In this document: piece by piece, positions 34,674 through 43,618 of the stretch | Layout: the number at the start of each line of letters is the position of its first letter | Numbering within the stretch: the first letter of the stretch is position 1 | From: Ideonella sp. WA131b | Lineage (GTDB): Bacteria; Pseudomonadota; Gammaproteobacteria; Burkholderiales; Burkholderiaceae_C | DNA: 64,000 nt | Assembly (NCBI GenBank): GCA_023657425.1 | Contig: JAGTJW010000001.1 | Location: 372,001-436,000, forward strand | Reading direction: 5' to 3' | Notes under the pieces: model-generated | What the model was told of the DNA's origin: nothing | What the model saw: only the letters and a program-made list of their open reading frames with translations | The model's database searches: none | Translations under genes and position numbers: made by a program

Positions 34674-36262
34674 GCGGCCTCCGTGGCGCTGATCCCGCGG
34701 TCCCACACGCTGACGGGTGCGCCCGCGGCCGCTTCCAGCGCGGCGCGGCGGATCAGGTTGCCGGCCACCTGCAGGCGGTAGGCGGCGCTGGCGCGCAGGT
34801 CGGACATCGGCGTGAAGTCGGCGGCCAGCGCCTGCGCGGCGGCGTCGGCGGCGGCGGTGTCGAAGGGCCGGCCGATCAGCGCGGCCTCGGCGGTCTTCGC
34901 GAGGGCCACCGTCGCCGCCATGCCCCCGAAGGCCAGGCGCGCGGCCGTCACGGTGCCGGCGGCGTCGCGCGTGATCGCGATGCCCACGCACACGGCTGAG
35001 ATGTCGCAGTCGAAGCGTTTGCTGATCTTGTAGGCGAACAGATCCCGTCTCACGCTGGCTTCGACAGGCTCAGCCCGAACGGATGGGGTTTGCGCTCGAC
35101 CGGAAACCCCCTCCGATTGCACTGAGCTTGAATCCCCGATCGCCCTGAGCCTGTCGAAGGGAGCGCCCGCGCGCCACAGCGGCAGCTCGATGGCGCGCAC
35201 GAACTCCCCCGGCTCGCGCTGGCTTTTCATGTAGCCCGTGTAGAACGCGTCGAGCGGCACGCGGCGCACACGCTCGCCCTGCTGCAGCACCAGCATGGCG
35301 CCCAGCGCCATCAGCACCGGGGCCGAGTCGCCGATGGGCGAGCCGTTGGCCAGGTTGCCGCCCATCGTGCCGGCCTCGCGCGTGGGCCGGCCGGCGAAGC
35401 GCAGCCACAGCTCGTGCAGCGACGGCCAGCGGGCGGCGAGTGCGGCCCAGGCGGCCTCCAGCGTGGCGCCGGCGCCGATGACCAGCTGCCCGTCGCGTTC
35501 TTCGATGCGTTGCAGCTCGGCCACCGCGCCCAGGTGCACGATCTCGCCCAAGCGCCGGAACTGCTTGGTCACCCACAGGCCGACGTCGGTGCTGCCAGCC
35601 AGGATGGTGGCGGCCGGCTTGGCTTGAAGCAGCGTGGCCAGGTGCTCCACCGTCTTGGGCGCGAAGAAGCCGCTGGCGGTGGCCAGCGGCGCATCCGCCA
35701 GCAGCGTGCGCAGCGCGGCGGCGATGGCCGTGGTGTCCAGCCGCGCGCCGGGCACCGCGCAGGCCCGCTCGCCGGCATCAAGGATGGGCCGGTAGCCGGT
35801 GCAGCGGCAGAGGTTGCCGCTCAGGTCGTCGGCGATCTGCTGCCGCGAGGGCACCGTGCCGGCCGCGGCGTGGCGCTCGCGCGTGGCCATCAGGCTGATC
35901 ACGAAGCCGGGGGTGCAGAAGCCGCACTGCGAGCCGTGGCAGTCCACCATCGCCTGCTGCACCGGGTGCAGCGGGCCTCCCGTGGGCGAGAGGTCTTCCA
36001 CCGTCAGCAGCGCCTTGCCGTCGAGCGTGGGCAGGAACTGGATGCAGCTGTTCACGGGCCGGTACGCCACCGCGCCATCGGCCCCGAGCTCGCCCACGAG
36101 CACGGTGCAGGCGCCGCAGTCGCCCTCGTTGCAGCCCTCCTTGGTGCCGGTGCAGCGGGCCTCCTCGCGCAGCCACTGCAGCACGGTGCGCGTGGGTTCG
36201 GGCGCGCTGTGTTCGACGATGGCACCACGATGGACGAAGCGGACGGGGCGGGTGGAATTCAT
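34670..36262 (-). CDS. xdhA: Xanthine dehydrogenase Fe-S/FAD subunit XdhA
   Basis: This 530-residue small subunit passes electrons from the Mo site through two 2Fe-2S clusters to FAD and NAD+. The N-terminal ferredoxin domain has CTGTKEGCNEGDCGACTV, the second cluster domain has CHGSQCGFCTPGF and NLCRCTGYRPI, and the FAD domain has ATILAGSTDVGLW and TMGGNLANGSPIGDSAPVL. I start it at MNSTRPVRF, since upstream codons run through the promoter. A stretch (DRLRAIGDSSS ... VRAEPVEASVRRD) is an in-frame REPIN-like insertion near residue 395. It is the first gene of xdhABC. Confidence 0.95.
   Translation of the reverse strand: MNSTRPVRFVHRGAIVEHSAPEPTRTVLQWLREEARCTGTKEGCNEGDCGACTVLVGELGADGAVAYRPVNSCIQFLPTLDGKALLTVEDLSPTGGPLHPVQQAMVDCHGSQCGFCTPGFVISLMATRERHAAAGTVPSRQQIADDLSGNLCRCTGYRPILDAGERACAVPGARLDTTAIAAALRTLLADAPLATASGFFAPKTVEHLATLLQAKPAATILAGSTDVGLWVTKQFRRLGEIVHLGAVAELQRIEERDGQLVIGAGATLEAAWAALAARWPSLHELWLRFAGRPTREAGTMGGNLANGSPIGDSAPVLMALGAMLVLQQGERVRRVPLDAFYTGYMKSQREPGEFVRAIELPLWRAGAPFDRLRAIGDSSSVQSEGVSGRAQTPSVRAEPVEASVRRDLFAYKISKRFDCDISAVCVGIAITRDAAGTVTAARLAFGGMAATVALAKTAEAALIGRPFDTAAADAAAQALAADFTPMSDLRASAAYRLQVAGNLIRRAALEAAAGAPVSVWDRGISATEAA
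35058..35161. repeat. REPIN-like inverted pair of REP cores inside xdhA
   Basis: GCTTCGACAGGCTCAGCCCG (35058-35077) and the inverted CGCCCTGAGCCTGTCGAAGG (35141-35160) bound about 100 bp that add roughly 35 residues to the FAD-domain region of XdhA without breaking the frame. Confidence 0.85.
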
Positions 36263-36330
36263 GCCGGCAACAACTCCCCAGGGACTTACCCGCAGGGTAG
36301 CGGGGCGCTTCCCTGCAACCATACAGCATT

Positions 36331-36349
36331 GCGCATGGTCACCATGCGC
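36331..36349. promoter_or_regulatory. 19-bp palindrome between xdhA and the LysR gene
   Basis: GCGCATGGT and ACCATGCGC flank a single C, giving a near-perfect 19-bp dyad 8 bp before the lysR start and 69 bp before xdhA. LysR regulators usually bind such dyads (T-N11-A type) in divergent promoters. It is the best candidate operator for purine control of both transcription units. Confidence 0.65.
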
Positions 36350-36357
36350 CACAATGC

Positions 36358-37320
36358 ATGGCAATGCGACCCGGCTTCGACACCATCGATCTTCACCTCA
36401 TCCGGGTGTTGCACACGGTGATCCACGAACGCAGCGTCTCGCGGGCGGCCGTCCGGCTGGCCAGCACGCAGCCCGCCGTCAGCGCGCAGCTGCGGCGGCT
36501 GCGCCAGCTCACCGGCGACCCGCTGCTGGTGCGCAGCGGCCAGCAGATGCAGCCCACCGAGACCGCCTTGCAATTGCTGGGCCCGGCCGAGCGCTTGCTG
36601 CAGGAGGCCGAGCACTTGTTCGGCCGCCACCGCGCCCAGCAGCGCCACAGCGTCTTCGACCCCCCACGTGCCGAGGGCGTGTTCCGCGTGGCGGCCAGCG
36701 ACTACCTCGACCCACTCTTCCTGCCGCGCCTGGTGGCCCGCCTCAAGCGCGAGGCGCCGGGCATGCGCCTGGAGCTGCTGCCGCTGACGCAGGACTACGA
36801 CTACCGCCGCCATCTCGGCGCAGGCGACGTGGATCTCGTCGTTGGCAACTGGCTGGAGCCGCCGGAAGAGCTGCACCTGGCGCGGCTGGTGAGCGACGAG
36901 ATCGTCTGCCTCGTGGCCGAGCGGCACCCGCATGCCGGCGGCCGCGGCTGGACGCGCGAGCGCTACCTGGCCCAGGAACACGTGGCACCGATGCCCATGA
37001 GCCCAGGCGCCTTGGGGGTGATCGACGAGCATCTGCGCAACCAGGGGGCGCAGCGCCACATCGTGGTGCGCGCCTCGCACTTCAGCCTGATCCCGCTGAT
37101 GGTGGCCGACAGCCTGCTGGTGCTGACCACCGGGCGCCTGTTCTGCAGCCGCTACGTGGGCACGCTGGCGGTGAAGATCGTGCGCTGCCCGGTGGCGTTT
37201 CCACCGCTCACCTACTACCAGCTGTGGCATGCGCTGACACACGCCGCGCCCAGCCAGCGCTGGCTGCGTGAACAGGTGCGCGCGGTGGCCGCGGGGCTGG
37301 GCTCGGGGGCGGCGGCATGA
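36358..37320 (+). CDS. LysR-family regulator of the purine island
   Basis: This 320-residue regulator has an N-terminal HTH (DLHLIRVLHTVIHERSVSRAAVRLASTQPAVSAQLRRLRQL) and a C-terminal periplasmic-binding-protein-like effector domain (FRVAASDYLDPLFLPRLVARL, then DVDLVVGNWLEPP). It is divergent from xdhABC and overlaps guaD by four bases. It probably controls purine catabolism and uptake, with a purine or breakdown product as inducer; this is inferred from context. A second ATG two codons downstream could be the start. Confidence 0.92.
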   Translation: MAMRPGFDTIDLHLIRVLHTVIHERSVSRAAVRLASTQPAVSAQLRRLRQLTGDPLLVRSGQQMQPTETALQLLGPAERLLQEAEHLFGRHRAQQRHSVFDPPRAEGVFRVAASDYLDPLFLPRLVARLKREAPGMRLELLPLTQDYDYRRHLGAGDVDLVVGNWLEPPEELHLARLVSDEIVCLVAERHPHAGGRGWTRERYLAQEHVAPMPMSPGALGVIDEHLRNQGAQRHIVVRASHFSLIPLMVADSLLVLTTGRLFCSRYVGTLAVKIVRCPVAFPPLTYYQLWHALTHAAPSQRWLREQVRAVAAGLGSGAAA

Positions 37321-38630
37321 ACGCACCCGCCGTGTGCGCCATCCGCGCCGACCTGCTGGACTTCACCGCCGCACCGGCCTGGGGCGACGCGTCCGATGCC
37401 GCAACCGGCGTGCGCTGGCGGCCCGACCACTGGCTGCTGGTCGACGCCCAGGGCTGCATCTCCGCCGTGCAGGCGGAAGAGCCGGGCCCCGGCCTCGAGC
37501 GCCACGACCACCGCGGCCGCCTGCTGCTGCCCGGCTTCATCGACAGCCACGTGCACAGCCCGCAGGTGCCGGTGCTGGCGAGCTACGGCACCGAGCTGCT
37601 CGACTGGCTGAACACCTACACCTTCCCCAGCGAGACGGCCTGGGCCGATGCCGAGCACGCCACGCGCGGCACCGAGCTTTTCCTCGACGCGCTGCTGGCC
37701 CACGGCACCACCACCGCCGCGGTCTTCCCCACCGTGCACAAGGCGTCGGCCGAGGCGCTGTTCGCCGGTGCCATGGCGCGCGGCATGCGGATCATCGGTG
37801 GCAAGGTGCTGATGGACCGGCACGCGCCCGAGGGTCTGCGCGACACCGTGGCCAGTGCCGAGCGCGACAGCATCGACCTCATCCAGCGCTGGCATGGCCG
37901 CGGCCGCTGCAGCTACGCGCTCACCGTGCGCTTCGCGCCCACCAGCACGCCGCAGCAGCTGGTGATGGCTGGCGCGCTGTGCCGCGCCGACCCCACGCTC
38001 TACCTGCAGACGCACCTGGCCGAGAACCGCGACGAGGTGCGCTGGGTGGCGCAGCTCTTCCCGCAGGCCCGCAGCTACCTGGCGGTCTACGACGACGCCG
38101 GGTTGCTGCACGAACGCAGCGTGCTGGCCCATGGCCTCTGGCTCGACGCCGACGACCGCGCGCGCCTGGCCGCCACTGGCGCACACGTGGCGCACTGCCC
38201 CACGAGCAATCTGTTCCTGGGCAGCGGGCTCTACGCCTGGCGCAGCGCGCTCGCGGCCGGCCACGCGACCAGCCTGGCCAGCGACGTGGGCGGCGGCACG
38301 GCGCTCAACCTGCTGCGCAATGCCGCCGCGGCCTACACGGTGCAGGCAATGCAGGGCCAGCGCCTCACGGCCTGGGCGGCGCTGCACGCCGCCACGCGCG
38401 GCGGCGCCGAGGCGCTGCGGCTGGGCCACGAGATCGGCAGCCTGGAGCCCGGCCGCATGGCCGACCTGGCCATCTGGGACTGGGCCGTCGGCACGCTCGA
38501 CGCCGAGCGCCAGCGCGTGGCCCGCGGCTTGCATGAGCGGGTGTTCGCCTGGATGACCCTGGCCGACGAACGCCATCTCGCGGCCACCTGGGTGGCCGGA
38601 CAGGAACGCTACCGGAGGAGAACGACGTGA
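37317..38630 (+). CDS. guaD: Guanine deaminase
   Basis: This 437-residue amidohydrolase deaminates guanine to xanthine, the substrate of the adjacent XdhABC. Zn-site motifs are LLPGFIDSHVHSPQ (HxH), YLQTHLAENRDEV, VLAHGLWLD and LASDVGGGTALNLL with the metal Asp. The C-terminus EIGSLEPGRMADLAIWD is typical of guanine deaminase. It overlaps the lysR stop and the start of the ABC ATPase gene, so the plus-strand genes form one operon. Confidence 0.94.
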   Translation: MNAPAVCAIRADLLDFTAAPAWGDASDAATGVRWRPDHWLLVDAQGCISAVQAEEPGPGLERHDHRGRLLLPGFIDSHVHSPQVPVLASYGTELLDWLNTYTFPSETAWADAEHATRGTELFLDALLAHGTTTAAVFPTVHKASAEALFAGAMARGMRIIGGKVLMDRHAPEGLRDTVASAERDSIDLIQRWHGRGRCSYALTVRFAPTSTPQQLVMAGALCRADPTLYLQTHLAENRDEVRWVAQLFPQARSYLAVYDDAGLLHERSVLAHGLWLDADDRARLAATGAHVAHCPTSNLFLGSGLYAWRSALAAGHATSLASDVGGGTALNLLRNAAAAYTVQAMQGQRLTAWAALHAATRGGAEALRLGHEIGSLEPGRMADLAIWDWAVGTLDAERQRVARGLHERVFAWMTLADERHLAATWVAGQERYRRRTT

Positions 38631-40201
38631 GCAGCGCGCCGCGACTGGATCCCGACCAGGCCGAGCTGCGACTGCAGCTCTCTGGCATTTCCAAGCAGTA
38701 CCCTGCCGTCAAGGCCAACGACGGTGTCTCGCTGCGCGTGAAGCCCGGCGAGATCCATGCCGTGCTGGGCGAGAACGGTGCCGGCAAGAGCACGCTGATG
38801 AAGATCATCTACGGCTCCGTGCAGCCCGACGAAGGCACGATCCGCTTCGACGGCCAGCCGGTGCGCGTGGCCAGCCCGGCGTGGGCGCGCGCCCTGGGCA
38901 TCAGCATGGTCTACCAGCACTTCAGCCTGTTCGACACGCTCACCGTGGCCGAGAACGTCTGGCTGGGTCTGGACAAGAGCCAAGCACTGCCGGAAGTGAC
39001 GGCGCGGATCACCGAGGTGGCCGGTGCCTACGGGCTCGATGTGGAACCCGCCCGCCCGGTGCACACGCTCAGCGTGGGCGAGCGCCAGCGCGTGGAGATC
39101 GTGCGCGCGCTGCTCACCGACCCCAAGCTGCTGATCCTCGATGAGCCCACTTCGGTGCTCACGCCGCAGGCGGTGGACAAGCTGTTCGTCGTCTTGCGCC
39201 GGCTGGCGGCCGAAGGCACCAGCATCCTCTACATCAGCCACAAGCTCGACGAGATCCGGGCCCTTTGCCACCACTGCACGGTGCTGCGCGGCGGCAAGGT
39301 CACCGGCGAGGTGGATCCGACGCAGGAGAGCAACGCCAGCCTGTCGCGCCTGATGATCGGCGCCGAGCCGCCGGCCCTGGCGCACGCGGCGGGCGCCCCG
39401 GGGCCGGTGGTGCTGCAGGTGAAGGCGCTCTCGCTGCCCACGGCCGACCCCTTCGGCGTGGCTCTCGACAGCATCTCGCTGGCCGTGCACGCGGGCGAGA
39501 TCCTCGGCGTGGCCGGCGTCTCCGGCAACGGCCAGCAGGAGCTGCTGGCGGCCCTCTCGGGCGAGGACCCGCGTGCACCCGCCGGCAGCGTGGTGCTCTT
39601 CGGCCAGGACATCGGCCGCCATTCGCCGCGCAGGCGCCGCCACGAGGGCCTGCACTTCGTGCCCGAGGAGCGCCTGGGCCGCGGCGCCGTGCCCACCATG
39701 AGCCTGGCCGACAACACGCTGCTCACGCGCAGCGCGGGTGCACGACCTCTGATGGGCGCGATGGGCTGGCTCAAGCGCAGCGACATCACGGCGCTGGCCG
39801 CGCGGGTGATCGAGCGCTTCCAGGTCAAGGCCGGGGGGCCGGGCGCGGCAGCGCGCTCGCTGTCGGGCGGCAACCTGCAGAAGTTCATCGTCGGCCGCGA
39901 GATCGATGCCGCGCCCAAGCTGCTGATCGTGGCCCAGCCCACCTGGGGCGTGGACGTCGGCGCCGCGGCCCTCATCCGTGGCGAACTGCTGGCCCTTCGC
40001 GACGCCGGCTGCGCACTCCTGGTGGTGAGCGAGGAGCTCGAGGAGCTTTTCGAGATCAGCGACCGGCTCGTCGTCATCGCCCGCGGCCGCGTGTCGCCGG
40101 CATTGCCCGTGGCCGAGGCCACGGTGGAGCGCATCGGCAGCTGGATGTCGGGCTTGTGGGCGGATGCCCCGGCGGCGGAGGTGGACCATGCTGCGCCTTG
40201 A
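38627..40201 (+). CDS. ABC transporter ATP-binding protein, duplicated (BMP/nucleoside type)
   Basis: This 524-residue protein has two fused ATPase domains, as in sugar and nucleoside importers. The first has Walker A LGENGAGKSTL, signature TLSVGERQRVEI and Walker B LLILDEPTSVLTP. The second has GVSGNGQQELL, signature SLSGGNLQKFIVGRE, and a degenerate Walker B (LLIVAQPTWGVDVG). It starts at a GTG preceded by GGAGGAG and overlaps guaD by four bases. With the next three genes it forms a complete importer, likely for purine bases or nucleosides given the neighbours. Confidence 0.93.
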   Translation: MSSAPRLDPDQAELRLQLSGISKQYPAVKANDGVSLRVKPGEIHAVLGENGAGKSTLMKIIYGSVQPDEGTIRFDGQPVRVASPAWARALGISMVYQHFSLFDTLTVAENVWLGLDKSQALPEVTARITEVAGAYGLDVEPARPVHTLSVGERQRVEIVRALLTDPKLLILDEPTSVLTPQAVDKLFVVLRRLAAEGTSILYISHKLDEIRALCHHCTVLRGGKVTGEVDPTQESNASLSRLMIGAEPPALAHAAGAPGPVVLQVKALSLPTADPFGVALDSISLAVHAGEILGVAGVSGNGQQELLAALSGEDPRAPAGSVVLFGQDIGRHSPRRRRHEGLHFVPEERLGRGAVPTMSLADNTLLTRSAGARPLMGAMGWLKRSDITALAARVIERFQVKAGGPGAAARSLSGGNLQKFIVGREIDAAPKLLIVAQPTWGVDVGAAALIRGELLALRDAGCALLVVSEELEELFEISDRLVVIARGRVSPALPVAEATVERIGSWMSGLWADAPAAEVDHAAP

Positions 40202-41294
40202 AGCCCGTGCCACGCCCTCGCAGGCCATGACGCTGGCCTCGCCGGTGCTGGCGCTGCTGCTCACGGCCGCGGTCGCGGCACTGATCCTCGCCGGCCTGGG
40301 CAAGGACGCGCTCGCCGGCCTGCAGGTCATCTTCCTGGAGCCGCTGTCCAACCGCCGCCAGATCACCGAGGTGCTGCTGAAGGCCACGCCGCTGATCGTC
40401 ATCGCGCTCGGCCTGGCGGTGTGCTATCGCGCCAACGTGTGGAACATCGGCGCCGAGGGGCAGTTCCTGCTGGGCTGCGTGGTCGGCGGAGGCCTGGCGC
40501 TGTGGCTCTCCGGGCTGGCTCAGCAGGGCATCGTGCTGCCCAAGCCGCTGGGCGTGGCGCTGGTGCTGCTGGCCGGCATGCTGGGCGGCGCGCTGTGGGC
40601 GGCGCTGGTGGCACTGCTGCGCGACCGCTTCAACGCCAACGAGATCCTCGTGAGCCTGATGCTCGTGTATGTGGCGCAGCAGGTCGTCAATGCGCTGGTG
40701 TTCGGGCCCTGGAAAGACCCACAGGGCTTCAACATGCCGCAGACGGCACTGTTCCACGCCAGCCTGCACCTGCCGCCGCTGGTGGAGCGTTCGCGGCTGC
40801 ACGTGGGCCTGCTGATCGCGCTGGTGCTGGCGGTGGTGGCGGCGCTTTTCCTGTTTCGCAGTTTCCGCGGCTTCCAGCTGCAGGTGGGCGGCCTGGCGCC
40901 TGCGGCGGCGCGCTACGCCGGGTTCTCATCGCGCGCGGCGCTGTGGACGGCACTGCTGCTGTCGGGCGCGCTGGCCGGTCTGGCCGGGGCCATGGAGGTG
41001 GCGGGCCCGATCAAGCAGGTGACGCCCTACCTGAGCACCGGCCTGGGCTTCACGGCCATCATCGTGTGCTTCGTCGGTCGGCTGCACCCGCTGGGCATCG
41101 TTGGCGCGGGCGTGCTGCTGTCGCTGATGCTCATCGGCGGCGAGCTCGCGCAAAGCCGGCTGGGGCTGCCCAACGCCATGGCCAGCGTGCTGCAGGGTCT
41201 GTTGCTGCTCATCCTGCTGGCCTGCGACACCTTCATTCTCCAGCGGCTGCGCTGGGTACGCGCCCGAAACCCCTCGAAAGGAGCCGCGGCATGA
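40188..41294 (+). CDS. ABC transporter permease (BMP family, first)
   Basis: This 368-residue integral membrane protein has about ten helices. VLLKATPLIVIALGLAVCYRANVWNIGAEGQF is the family signature region, and NANEILVSLMLVYVAQQVVN is another conserved stretch. It belongs to the branched-chain/nucleoside permease type (COG4603-like). It overlaps the ATPase gene by 14 bases and the second permease by four, giving a coupled operon. Confidence 0.92.
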   Translation: MLRLEARATPSQAMTLASPVLALLLTAAVAALILAGLGKDALAGLQVIFLEPLSNRRQITEVLLKATPLIVIALGLAVCYRANVWNIGAEGQFLLGCVVGGGLALWLSGLAQQGIVLPKPLGVALVLLAGMLGGALWAALVALLRDRFNANEILVSLMLVYVAQQVVNALVFGPWKDPQGFNMPQTALFHASLHLPPLVERSRLHVGLLIALVLAVVAALFLFRSFRGFQLQVGGLAPAAARYAGFSSRAALWTALLLSGALAGLAGAMEVAGPIKQVTPYLSTGLGFTAIIVCFVGRLHPLGIVGAGVLLSLMLIGGELAQSRLGLPNAMASVLQGLLLLILLACDTFILQRLRWVRARNPSKGAAA

Positions 41295-42211
41295 ACGAGA
41301 CCGCGCTGCTCATCAACACCGCGCTGGCCAGCGGCACCACGCTGGCGCTGGCCGCCCTGGGCCTGCTGATCAACGAGCGTGCCGGGGTGCTCAACCTGGG
41401 CGCCGAGGGGATGATGCTCGTCGCGGCGGTGGCCGGCTTCGCGATCGCCTTCACCACCGGCAGCGACACGCTGGGCTTTGCCGCTGCGGCGCTGGCCGGC
41501 GCAGCGCTGGCGGCCGTGTTCGGGCTGCTCGTCATCTTTCTCAACACCAACCAATACGCCACGGGCCTGGCGCTCAGCCTGTTCGGCTACGGCTTCTCGG
41601 CCTTTGCCGGGGTGGGCATGGTCGGCAAGAGCCTGAGCGCGCGCGAGCAGCACGCCATCCCCCTGCTCTTGGAACTGCCTTTCGTGGGGCCGGCGCTGTT
41701 CAGCCACCACCCGATGGTGTACGGGGCAATGGTGCTCACGGCGGGCATCGCCTGGTTCTTCTACCGCACGCGCGCGGGCCTGCTGCTGCGTGCCATTGGC
41801 GAGAACCCCGAGCCCGCGCACGCCCTGGGCTATCCGGTGCGGCTGATCCGCCTGGCTGCCGTGTGCGCCGGCGGCGCGCTGTGCGGGCTGGCCGGGGCTT
41901 ACGTGTCGCTGGTGACGGCGCCGCTGTGGGTGGAGGGCCTGACGGCCGGCCGCGGCTGGATCGCGCTGGCGCTGACCGTCTTCGCCACCTGGCGGCCGGC
42001 GCGCGCGCTGATGGGCGCCTACCTCTTCGGCGGCGTCACGGTGCTGCAGCTCAACCTGCAGGCGCAGGGCGTGGCGGTGTCGAGCCATATTCTGACCATG
42101 CTGCCCTACATCGCCACCATCGTCGTGCTGGCGCTGATCAGCCGCAATGCGGCCTTCATCCGCCTGAACATGCCGGCCTCACTCGGTAAGCCCTTCCGGC
42201 CCGGTTCATAA
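41291..42211 (+). CDS. ABC transporter permease (BMP family, second)
   Basis: This 306-residue permease partner has LGLLINERAGVLNLGAEGMMLV, ATGLALSLFGYGFSAF and RAIGENPEPAHALGYPV, matching the COG1079-like group. About eight to nine helices are predicted. It probably forms a heterodimeric channel with the preceding permease. It is followed by a 40-bp gap with a Shine-Dalgarno (AGGAGAG) for the binding protein gene. Confidence 0.92.
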   Translation: MNETALLINTALASGTTLALAALGLLINERAGVLNLGAEGMMLVAAVAGFAIAFTTGSDTLGFAAAALAGAALAAVFGLLVIFLNTNQYATGLALSLFGYGFSAFAGVGMVGKSLSAREQHAIPLLLELPFVGPALFSHHPMVYGAMVLTAGIAWFFYRTRAGLLLRAIGENPEPAHALGYPVRLIRLAAVCAGGALCGLAGAYVSLVTAPLWVEGLTAGRGWIALALTVFATWRPARALMGAYLFGGVTVLQLNLQAQGVAVSSHILTMLPYIATIVVLALISRNAAFIRLNMPASLGKPFRPGS

Positions 42212-42251
42212 TTTTCGATTTGCCACCCGCCCACCCCAGGAGAGAACCCCG

Positions 42252-43397
42252 ATGAACGAGAAGATCACCCGCCGCCTCTTTGCGCTGGCCGGCCTCACGG
42301 CCGCCGCCGTGCTGGCCGGTTGCGGCAAGAAGGAAGCCCCGGCGCCCGCCGCGCAGGCCCCGGCCGCCGCCAGTGCGCCCAAACCCGATCCGCTGAAGGC
42401 CGCCTGGGTGTACATCGGCCCCGTCGGCGACGCCGGCTGGACTTTCGCCCACGACCAAGGCCGCAAGGCCGTGGAGGCGGAGTTCGGCGACAAGGTCAAG
42501 ACCACCTTCGTCGAGAAGGTGCCCTATGCCGACGGCGAGCGCGTGATCCGCGACCTGGCCGCGCAGGGCAACAAGGTCATCTTTGCCACGAGCTTTGGCT
42601 ACATGGACGCCATGCTCAAGGTGGCCGGCGAGTTCCCGGACGTGAAGTTCGAACACGCCACCGGCTACAAGACGGCGCCGAACATGCGTGTGTACGATGC
42701 CCGCTTCTACCACGACGCCTACGTCAGCGGTGTCATCGCCGGCGGCATGACCAAGTCCAACACCCTGGGCTTCGTCGCCAGCTTCCCCATCCCCGAGGTG
42801 CTGCGCAACATCAACGCCTTCACCATGGGCGCTCAGAGCGTCAACCCCAAGATCAAGACCCGCGTGGTCTGGGTCAACAGCTGGTTCGACCCCGAGAAGG
42901 AAGGTGCGGCTGCGCAGGAGCTCATCAACCAGGGCGCCGACGTGCTGCTGCAGAACACCGACTCCACCGCCGTGCTGCAGACGGCCGAGAAAAACGGCAA
43001 GTTCGCCTTCGGCTGGGACAGCGACATGAGCAGCTACGCGCCCAAGGCGCACCTGGCGAGCAACATCGTCGACTGGGGCCCGTACTACAAGAAGTCCATC
43101 AAGGAGGCGATGGACGGCAGCTGGAAGGGCGAGCAGCGCACCATCTGGGGCAAGCCGGAAGGCGCCAACGACGTGATCAAGATCGCCGACTTTGTGCCCG
43201 CCGAGCTCAAGGCCAAGGCCGAGGCCGCCAAGGCCGGCATCAAGAGCGGCCAGATCGAGGTCTTCACCGGCCCCATCGTCGGCGCCGACGGCAAGGAGCG
43301 CCTGGCCAAGGACACCAAGGCCGACCAAGCCTGGAAGGACAAGGTCGACTTCTACGTCAAGGGCGTGGAAGGCCGGATCCCGAGCGGCAAGAAGTAG
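42252..43397 (+). CDS. BMP-family substrate-binding lipoprotein
   Basis: This 381-residue lipoprotein has a signal with lipobox LAGC (AAAVLAGCGKKEAP, Cys about residue 25), followed by a Pro/Ala linker and a periplasmic binding domain (AWVYIGPVGDAGWTFAHDQGRK, YKTAPNMRVYDARFYHDAYVSG, VLLQNTDSTAVLQTA). BMP/PnrA relatives bind purine nucleosides or bases. Its location beside guaD and xdhABC supports a purine ligand; this is inference. It ends the operon, with a terminator 48 bp later. Confidence 0.93.
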   Translation: MNEKITRRLFALAGLTAAAVLAGCGKKEAPAPAAQAPAAASAPKPDPLKAAWVYIGPVGDAGWTFAHDQGRKAVEAEFGDKVKTTFVEKVPYADGERVIRDLAAQGNKVIFATSFGYMDAMLKVAGEFPDVKFEHATGYKTAPNMRVYDARFYHDAYVSGVIAGGMTKSNTLGFVASFPIPEVLRNINAFTMGAQSVNPKIKTRVVWVNSWFDPEKEGAAAQELINQGADVLLQNTDSTAVLQTAEKNGKFAFGWDSDMSSYAPKAHLASNIVDWGPYYKKSIKEAMDGSWKGEQRTIWGKPEGANDVIKIADFVPAELKAKAEAAKAGIKSGQIEVFTGPIVGADGKERLAKDTKADQAWKDKVDFYVKGVEGRIPSGKK

Positions 43398-43444
43398 GCC
43401 ACTCCCACCGCACGGCCCGCTCTGCGGGCCCTTCAAGAACAAGC

Positions 43445-43468
43445 AGGGCGCCCTCCGGCGCCCTTTTT
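43445..43468 (+). terminator. Rho-independent terminator after the BMP gene
   Basis: An AGGGCGCC stem pairs with GGCGCCCT around a CTCC loop, followed by TTTTC. It ends the lysR-guaD-ABC-BMP transcript. Confidence 0.87.
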
Positions 43469-43572
43469 CTTTGGCCCCGCCACCCGCCAGGGCGGGAATG
43501 GTTCACGAACCTCACCCCTTATGCGCTTTTTCCTCAAGTCGGTTCGACGCCCGCCGAAGTCCCGATCGTGCT

Positions 43573-43587
43573 CCTCCCGGCGGGAGG
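43573..43587. other. Short hairpin in the leader of the octad-repeat gene
   Basis: CCTCCCG and CGGGAGG flank a single G, about 30 nt before the repeat-protein start. It could influence translation. The 43469-43618 gap otherwise shows no gene. Confidence 0.35.
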
Positions 43588-43618
43588 CGCCACGCGCCCG
43601 ACCTCCGAGGAATCGCCC

